From contig VAXX01000534.1 of assembly GCA_005885115.1 (NCBI GenBank), forward strand, positions 1 to 5,409: a stretch of DNA of 5,409 nt, given 5' to 3'. Below are positions 1 to 5,409 of the stretch, one piece after another; the stretch's first letter is position 1, and every line of letters starts with the position of its first letter. A program made the position numbers and the translations under genes. The notes under the pieces are model-generated. The model saw only the letters and a program-made list of their open reading frames with translations, was not told the DNA's origin and did not search any database. This stretch comes from Actinomycetota bacterium. GTDB taxonomy: Bacteria > Actinomycetota > Actinomycetes > Mycobacteriales > Micromonosporaceae.

Positions 1-1901
<1,901 letters not shown>

Positions 1902-1922
1902 CCGCCCACTATGCCGCAGGGC

Positions 1923-2333
1923 TCAGGAGGATTCCCGGTCCTCCAGGCCCACCGCCTGGCGCAGCTCGACCAGATCCTCCCGCAGCGCCGGCTTGTCCTC
2001 GCCGATCGCCGACATCAGGTCGGCCAGCGCGTCGGCCATCGCGTTGAGCTTCTGCTGGAGCGCCTCGTCCGAGCGGGTCTGGGTGTTCTGCAACAGCGCG
2101 ACCAGCAGGAAGGTCACGATCGTGGTGGCCGTGTTGATGATCAACTGCCAGGTGTTGACGTCGCGGAAGACGAAGTACGACGGCACCCACACCACCACCA
2201 GAAGCACACACAACGCGAAGAACCAGGCGCGCGAGACGAACCGGGCGGCGGCCGTGGCGAACTGGTCGAACGGCGACACCTCGGGGGTGACCTCGCTGGG
2301 CATCGTCGGGTGGTCCTGTGCGGTCTTGGCCAT
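1923..2333 (-). CDS. Low-affinity iron permease family small membrane protein
   Basis: This 136-residue protein has the layout of bacterial members of the family named after yeast Fet4 (Pfam Iron_permease). A short cytosolic lead ends in SPFDQFATAAARF (20-32). Helix one is about 36-56 (AWFFALCVLLVVVW). The hallmark TWQLIINTATTIVTFLLVAL forms helix two at 61-80, followed by LQNTQTRSDEALQQKLNAM and a charged C-terminal helix with heptad-like spacing. The length is normal for bacterial homologues, which hold only a fraction of Fet4, so iron transport is a family label rather than a demonstrated function. The start is ATG 2331-2333; no good Shine-Dalgarno precedes it, but TATAGA lies 5 nt upstream, which suggests a leaderless or near-leaderless message. 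It is the first gene of a probable two-gene unit with the beta-propeller lipoprotein. The frame is intact. Confidence 0.88.
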   Translation of the reverse strand: MAKTAQDHPTMPSEVTPEVSPFDQFATAAARFVSRAWFFALCVLLVVVWVPSYFVFRDVNTWQLIINTATTIVTFLLVALLQNTQTRSDEALQQKLNAMADALADLMSAIGEDKPALREDLVELRQAVGLEDRESS

Positions 2334-2391
2334 GGTGATCTATACCCGCTCCGGCGCTCCGGCACACGCAAGGCCGTGACATGATCGATCG
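2334..2391. promoter_or_regulatory. Divergent intergenic region, candidate promoters
   Basis: These 58 bp separate two divergent starts, the iron-permease-like gene (ATG 2333, minus) and the Gfo/Idh oxidoreductase (ATG 2392, plus), so they should hold both promoters. On the minus strand TATAGA (2344-2339) ends 5 nt before the ATG, a spacing compatible with leaderless transcription in actinobacteria. I see no well-spaced -35. On the plus strand CATGAT (2380-2385) lies 6 nt before the ATG as a weak -10 candidate. Neither start has a convincing Shine-Dalgarno. The assignment rests on position and weak matches only. Confidence 0.4.
2348..2363. repeat. Tandem 8-bp direct repeat in divergent promoter region
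   Basis: GCTCCGGC occurs twice in a row with no spacer, between the two divergent starts and just upstream of the minus-strand TATAGA. A tandem octamer here could be a regulator site, but a GC-rich background makes chance occurrence plausible. Confidence 0.5.
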
Positions 2392-3214
2392 ATGCTGCGC
2401 TTCGGTCTGCTGGGCACCGGCTACTGGGCGGCCGAAACCCAGGCGGCGGGGCTGGCCGAGCACCCGGACGCCCGGTTCGTGGGGGTGTGGGGCCGCAACC
2501 CGGCACGGGTACGGGCACTGGCCGACCGGTACGCCGTGCGCGGGTACGCGGACGTCGACGCCCTGCTCGCCGACGTCGACGCGGTGGCCGTCGCGCTGCC
2601 CCCGGACGTCCAGGCGCCGCTGGCGGTACGCGCCGCCCGGGCCGGCCGGCACCTGCTGCTGGACAAGCCGGTCGCGTTGACGGTCGAGGCGGCCGACGGG
2701 ATCGTCGCGGCGCTCGACGCCGGAGGACTGTCCTCTCTGGTGTTCACCACCAACCGGTACCGGCCGGAGGTGGACGCGTTCCTCACCGGGGCCGGCCGGA
2801 CCGGCGGCTGGTACGCCGGCCACGTGACCATGTACGGCGCCAACTTCGTCCCGGGCAGCCCGTACGCCGACTCGCCCTGGCGGGACCGGTACGGCGGGCT
2901 GTGGGACCTGGGTCCGCACGCGTTGTCGCTGGTCGTACCGGTACTCGGGCCGGTCGTCGAGGCACCTGAGCATCCACCTGACCCCCGGCGCGGTGCGCTG
3001 GGAGACGCAGTTCGCCGGGCCGGACGGGTGGGTCACCGTACCGACCGGAGGGGACGCGGTGGACGCGTTCCGGGTCGCGGTGGCCCGGCTGGCGCGCAAC
3101 GTCGCCGACGGGATCACCCGCGATCCGCTGGACGTCCGCGCGGGACGCGACGCCGTGGCCGTCCTGGCCGCCGCGCAGACCGCGGCCGACCAAGGCCGGA
3201 CCGTTCGGCTGTAG
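2392..3214 (+). pseudogene. Gfo/Idh/MocA-family oxidoreductase, frame broken near 2962
   Basis: This is an NAD(P)-dependent oxidoreductase of the Gfo/Idh/MocA family, which usually acts on sugars or cyclitols; the substrate cannot be read from the sequence. The first frame (ATG 2392) shows a Rossmann start, FGLLGTGYWA (4-13), the strand-helix run DVDAVAVALPP (61-71), and DKPVALT at 91-97, the family's (E/D)KP lysine motif. It also has GGLWDLGPHAL (168-178) with D172 and H176, the usual catalytic Asp/His. At about residue 191 sense is lost. The genuine C-terminus resumes in another frame from about 2966 (LSIHLTPGAVRWE, then VDAFRVAVARLARNVADG) and ends at TAG 3212-3214. The joined product would be roughly 273 residues, shorter than the usual 300 or more, so part of the C-terminal sheet is missing as well as the frame. 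Unless the break is a sequence error, the protein is not functional. Confidence 0.85.
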
Positions 3215-3234
3215 GCGCCTGGCCAGGAGCGTTC

Positions 3235-3240
3235 TAGGGT
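3235..3240 (+). promoter_or_regulatory. Candidate -10 (TAGGGT) for leaderless small membrane gene
   Basis: TAGGGT fits the actinobacterial TAnnnT -10 element. It lies 7 nt before the GTG at 3248, so transcription would begin at or next to the start codon. No clear -35 is visible 16-19 bp upstream. An AGGAG at 3225-3229 offers the alternative of normal Shine-Dalgarno initiation at an in-frame GTG at 3239. Confidence 0.45.
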
Positions 3241-3247
3241 GTACGCC

Positions 3248-3391
3248 GTGCCGAACCCGCTCGCCGACGTCGCCCCCAGCCCGACCGCGACCGCCCCGTA
3301 CGCGCTGATCGCCTGCCTGTGCCTGGCGATGGTCGCCGCCGCCGTGGCCGCCGTCGTCATCGTGATCGTGAAGCGGCGCCCGAAGGCGTGA
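3248..3391 (+). CDS. Small single-helix membrane protein (hypothetical)
   Basis: This 47-residue ORF begins with GTG at 3248. The protein has a short Pro/Ala/Thr-rich lead (PNPLADVAPSPTATAP), one hydrophobic helix of about 24 residues (18-41, YALIACLC... ending VVIVIV) and a basic tail KRRPKA. The charge pattern predicts an outside N-terminus and a cytosolic C-terminus. The start could instead be the in-frame GTG at 3239, nine nucleotides after AGGAG (adding three residues), but TAGGGT at 3235 argues for a leaderless start at 3248. It lies 33 nt after the Gfo/Idh gene and ends four nucleotides from the convergent membrane gene. I do not recognise a family; tiny proteins of this design are common in actinobacteria and mostly uncharacterised. 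The evidence that it is real is the membrane profile, the promoter and the tight fit between neighbours. Confidence 0.65.
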   Translation: MPNPLADVAPSPTATAPYALIACLCLAMVAAAVAAVVIVIVKRRPKA

Positions 3392-3398
3392 GCGCTCA
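3389..3398. other. Palindrome carrying both convergent stop codons
   Basis: TGAGCGCTCA is a perfect 10-bp palindrome. Its left TGA is the stop of the small membrane gene on the plus strand, and its right end, read on the minus strand, is the TGA of the opposing membrane gene. The flanks do not extend the symmetry, so it is too short to be a convincing terminator. Confidence 0.6.
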
Positions 3399-3698
3399 GG
3401 CGCGCAGCAGCAGGCCGGCGGCGAGCGAGGCCGCGTTGACGCCGACCACCACGACCGCCACGAGCGGGCCGTCATCGCCGATCCGCCACCGCAGCAGCGC
3501 CCACTCCACGACGCATACCGCCGCCTCGGCAGGCAGGAGGGCGTACGGCTGCCAGGTCGGCGGCGACCGGGTCAGCGACCACCACAGCGCCGGGTGGGTC
3601 ACCAGGTTGACCGCGACCCCGAGGCGGATCGCCCGGCGGGTCGGGACGCCCAGGGCGTACCGGAGGGCCAGCGCGTACAGCGGCACCTCGACGGCCAG
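3396..3698 (-). CDS. Integral membrane protein, N-terminus missing
   Basis: About 100 residues are readable, from LAVEVPLYALAL at the 5' side to the TGA at 3396-3398. Three further helices are visible: residues 23-42 with VNLVTHPALWW (N31, T34, H35, P36), 52-71 with E58 and E65 in a hydrophobic helix, and 78-98 ending NAASLAAGLLL. The buried Glu residues and the N-x2-THP motif resemble a small uncharacterised four-helix family I have seen in bacteria but cannot name. The first helix is mostly absent: upstream of 3698 the frame runs into the antisense of the neighbouring coding sequence. A GTG at 3686 could initiate but would leave a very short first helix and has no clear Shine-Dalgarno. It faces a second membrane gene head to head with no promoter between them, so the 5' end appears deleted. 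Confidence 0.7.
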   Translation of the reverse strand: MAVEVPLYALALRYALGVPTRRAIRLGVAVNLVTHPALWWSLTRSPPTWQPYALLPAEAAVCVVEWALLRWRIGDDGPLVAVVVVGVNAASLAAGLLLRA

Positions 3699-4583
3699 TG
3701 TGCCTTGCTGGTGGCGGTACGGGCACCGCTGGCCACCACGGTCCTCGGGCTGATCGGGTTCGGCGTCCTGCACAACGTGCTGGAGCTGCGGTACGTGGCC
3801 GGGCGCTTCGCGGGCGTACTCCGGGGGCGGTTCCTCGTACTGCTGCTCGGGCTCGTGTCCGGGATCGTGCTGTGCCGGCTGACCGGCGCCCGGATCCCCG
3901 AGATCCTGCTGGCGTACGGGGTGCTCGCGGCCGGCGTCGTCCACGCGGTACGCCCGGCCGGATGGCGCCTGGCGGCCCTGCTCGGGCTCGGAGCCGCCCT
4001 GACGACCTCACTGACCTGGCCGGCGTACCACTTCGTGGTGCTGGCGCACCTGCACAACGTCGTACCGCTGGTGTTCCTGTGGGAGTGGTCGCGGGCGCTG
4101 CCCACCGGCCGGACCACCTTCCGCCTGGCGCAGTTGGCCTGGGTGCTGGGCATCCCGGCGCTGATCCTGGCCGGCGTGTTCGACCCGTGGATTTCCGGCG
4201 GGCCCTCGACCGTGGCCGCGTTCGCCGGTAGCCCGGCCTCGATCGCGGCCCCGGTGGTGCCTGCGGACCTGGCCGTCGGCCTGCGCTTCCTGGTCGTCTT
4301 CGCCTACCTGCAGACCATGCACTACGTGGTCTGGGTGGGCGTCCTGCCGCGCTGCGCACCGGACGCGGCGCGGGCCTTCGACCTGCGGGTTCCGTGGCTG
4401 TCCGGCTGGCGCCCGTGGGCGCTGGGGATCGGGCTCGCCGCCACGCTCGCGGTGCTGTTCGTCGCCGACTACCGCCAGGGCCGCCTGCTGTACGCCTCCG
4501 TCGCCAGCTACCACGCCTACCTGGAGTTTCCGGTGCTGCTCGCGCTGCTGTTCGGCGCTACCAGGAGGCGACCACCGGAATGA
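3699..4583 (+). CDS. Polytopic membrane protein with intramembrane His/Glu, N-terminus missing
   Basis: Some 294 residues are readable from 3699 to TGA 4581-4583, with about eight or nine hydrophobic helices; I cannot assign the family. Polar residues sit within or at the ends of helices: GVLHNVLELRY (H25, N26, E29), YHFVVLAHLHN (H111, H117, H119), YLQTMHYVVW (H208) and SYHAYLEFP (H272, E276). Such a set could bind a metal, as in membrane diiron or Brp/Blh-type carotenoid oxygenases, but I see none of their exact signatures, so this is a hypothesis. The real start is absent: sequence before 3699 belongs to the opposing gene. TTG 3705 or GTG 3711 could start but lack a Shine-Dalgarno. The gene overlaps the convergent LLM oxidoreductase by 26 nt at its 3' end. 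The hydrophobic profile and codon use support real coding. Confidence 0.75.
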   Translation, partial: CALLVAVRAPLATTVLGLIGFGVLHNVLELRYVAGRFAGVLRGRFLVLLLGLVSGIVLCRLTGARIPEILLAYGVLAAGVVHAVRPAGWRLAALLGLGAALTTSLTWPAYHFVVLAHLHNVVPLVFLWEWSRALPTGRTTFRLAQLAWVLGIPALILAGVFDPWISGGPSTVAAFAGSPASIAAPVVPADLAVGLRFLVVFAYLQTMHYVVWVGVLPRCAPDAARAFDLRVPWLSGWRPWALGIGLAATLAVLFVADYRQGRLLYASVASYHAYLEFPVLLALLFGATRRRPPE

Positions 4584-5409
4584 TCTCCCGGCCGATGGTC
4601 TCCAGCGGTGTGATGTCGTAGACGTCGGGTACCGCGCCGATGGTGCCCCCGAAGCCGAGGTCGGCCAGCCGGCGCAGGTCCGCCAGGACCTCGTCCACCC
4701 GCTCGCCCTTGGCGCCGACGTCCGGCACGTAGTACGCGGTCTTGAGGATCTCGTCGTAGTCCCGGCCCTCCCGCTCGCAGTGCTCGCGCAGGACCTCCAG
4801 CTTGTGCGCGACGTCCGGGGTGGCGAACAGGTTGCAGGCGTCGGCGTACCTGGCGACCAGCCGCAGGGTCTTCTTCTCCCCGCCGCCACCGACCATGATC
4901 GGCGGGTACGGCCGGCGCAGCGGCAGCGGCGAGTTCAGCGGGCGTTCCAGGTGGAAATGCCGGCCCTGGTACGGCGTCTCGTCCCCGCGACCCATCTGCT
5001 GGAAGATCTGCAGCGCCTCCTCCAGCTGCTCGAACCGGGTGGCGACCGCCGGGAAGGGTACGCCGAGCCCGCGCGACTCCTCCTCGTTCCACGCCGCGCC
5101 GATGCCCAGCCAGGCCCGGCCGCCGGACAGCACGTCCAGGGTCGTCACGGTCTTGGCGAGCAGCCCCGGGTGCCGGTACACCACCCCGGTCATCACGGTC
5201 AGCAGCTCGACGCGGGTGGTCTGCGCCGCCAGGAAGCCCAGCGTCGTGTACCCCTCCAGCATCGCGTGCTCGGGCGGCCCGAGGTGGCCGATCTGGAAGA
5301 AGTGGTCCATCACCGCGAGCCAGTGGAAGCCCTGCTCGTCGGCGCTACGGGCGACCCGGGCGAGGTCGGCGGCGAGGTGCTCGGGGCCGCCGGGGTTGGT
5401 GAAGTCGGG
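4558..5409 (-). CDS. F420-dependent LLM-class oxidoreductase (5' end outside window)
   Basis: This is a luciferase-like (TIM-barrel) flavin/F420 oxidoreductase; the actinobacterial branch with this sequence normally uses coenzyme F420. There are 283 residues visible, from PDFTNPGGPEHLAADLARVA at the right edge to TAG 4558-4560. Only about the first ten residues should be missing. Landmarks in order: FHWLAVMDHFFQ, GYTTLGFLAAQTTRVEL, the signature VVYRHPGLLAKTVTTLDVLS and GGRAWLGIGAAWNEEES typical of the superfamily, RFEQLEEALQIF, PYPPIMVGGGGEKKTLRLVA (the phosphate-binding region) and YADACNLFA. The ATG-like codons at 5308-5313 are internal, since the frame and homology run through them. The substrate is unknown, as for most of this family. 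The gene is tail-to-tail with the membrane gene (26-nt overlap) with no terminator visible between them. The frame is intact throughout. Confidence 0.92.
   Translation of the reverse strand, partial: PDFTNPGGPEHLAADLARVARSADEQGFHWLAVMDHFFQIGHLGPPEHAMLEGYTTLGFLAAQTTRVELLTVMTGVVYRHPGLLAKTVTTLDVLSGGRAWLGIGAAWNEEESRGLGVPFPAVATRFEQLEEALQIFQQMGRGDETPYQGRHFHLERPLNSPLPLRRPYPPIMVGGGGEKKTLRLVARYADACNLFATPDVAHKLEVLREHCEREGRDYDEILKTAYYVPDVGAKGERVDEVLADLRRLADLGFGGTIGAVPDVYDITPLETIGREIIPVVASW

Noticed and set aside
1909..3360. Minus-strand 483-codon open frame
   Set aside because: It spans antisense to the Gfo/Idh gene and is out of frame with the iron-permease gene; its composition is typical of shadow frames.
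3594..3698. N-terminal extension of the plus-strand membrane gene
   Set aside because: It is charged, Gln/Arg-rich and antisense to the opposing membrane gene's coherent helix sequence, so it is not a plausible leader.
3702..3944. N-terminal extension of the minus-strand membrane gene
   Set aside because: It is hydrophilic Pro/Gln/Glu-rich antisense of the plus-strand helices and would not belong to a membrane protein's first segment.
4570..4600. Imperfect hairpin GACCA-CCGG...CCGG-TGGTC at the convergent gene ends
   Set aside because: It has a four-base bulge, no T-tract, and lies inside the LLM oxidoreductase coding sequence; it is not a supportable terminator.

Overview
The window is very GC-rich, codes densely on both strands, and carries an F420-dependent LLM-class oxidoreductase and frequent GTG starts. 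Together with many GTAC-containing codon pairs, this points to a high-GC actinobacterium, most likely Micromonosporaceae. That placement is inference from composition and gene style; there is no rRNA marker here.

Layout. (1) 1-596 (+): C-terminal half of a UDP-sulfoquinovose synthase (SQD1/SqdB type), cut by the left edge. (2) Convergent to it on the minus strand is a probable two-gene unit: a small two-helix protein of the 'low-affinity iron permease' family (1923-2333) followed 21 nt later by a PQQ-like beta-propeller lipoprotein (583-1901) whose frame is broken near 955. (3) A 58-bp divergent intergenic region leads to a Gfo/Idh/MocA oxidoreductase on the plus strand (2392-3214), broken near 2962, and a 47-residue single-helix membrane protein (3248-3391) with a leaderless-type promoter. 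(4) Two head-to-head membrane protein genes (3396-3698 minus, 3699-4583 plus) meet with no intergenic sequence, and both lack a credible N-terminus. (5) 4558-5409 (-): an F420-dependent luciferase-like oxidoreductase, nearly complete but cut by the right edge.

The clearest unexpected signal is structural. Three loss-type junctions (about 955, 2962 and 3699) lie within 2.8 kb. Each removes sequence from an otherwise well-preserved gene, and the genes outside the affected stretch look intact. This fits either small assembly deletions in GC-rich DNA or recent deletions in the strain. I see no CRISPR, transposon, tRNA, phage or recognisable defence system. The most interesting uncharacterised biology is the polytopic protein at 3699-4583, whose helices carry His/Asn/Glu residues arranged as a metal site might be. 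The genes do not form one obvious pathway; the window looks like ordinary chromosome with one sulfosugar gene at its left edge.
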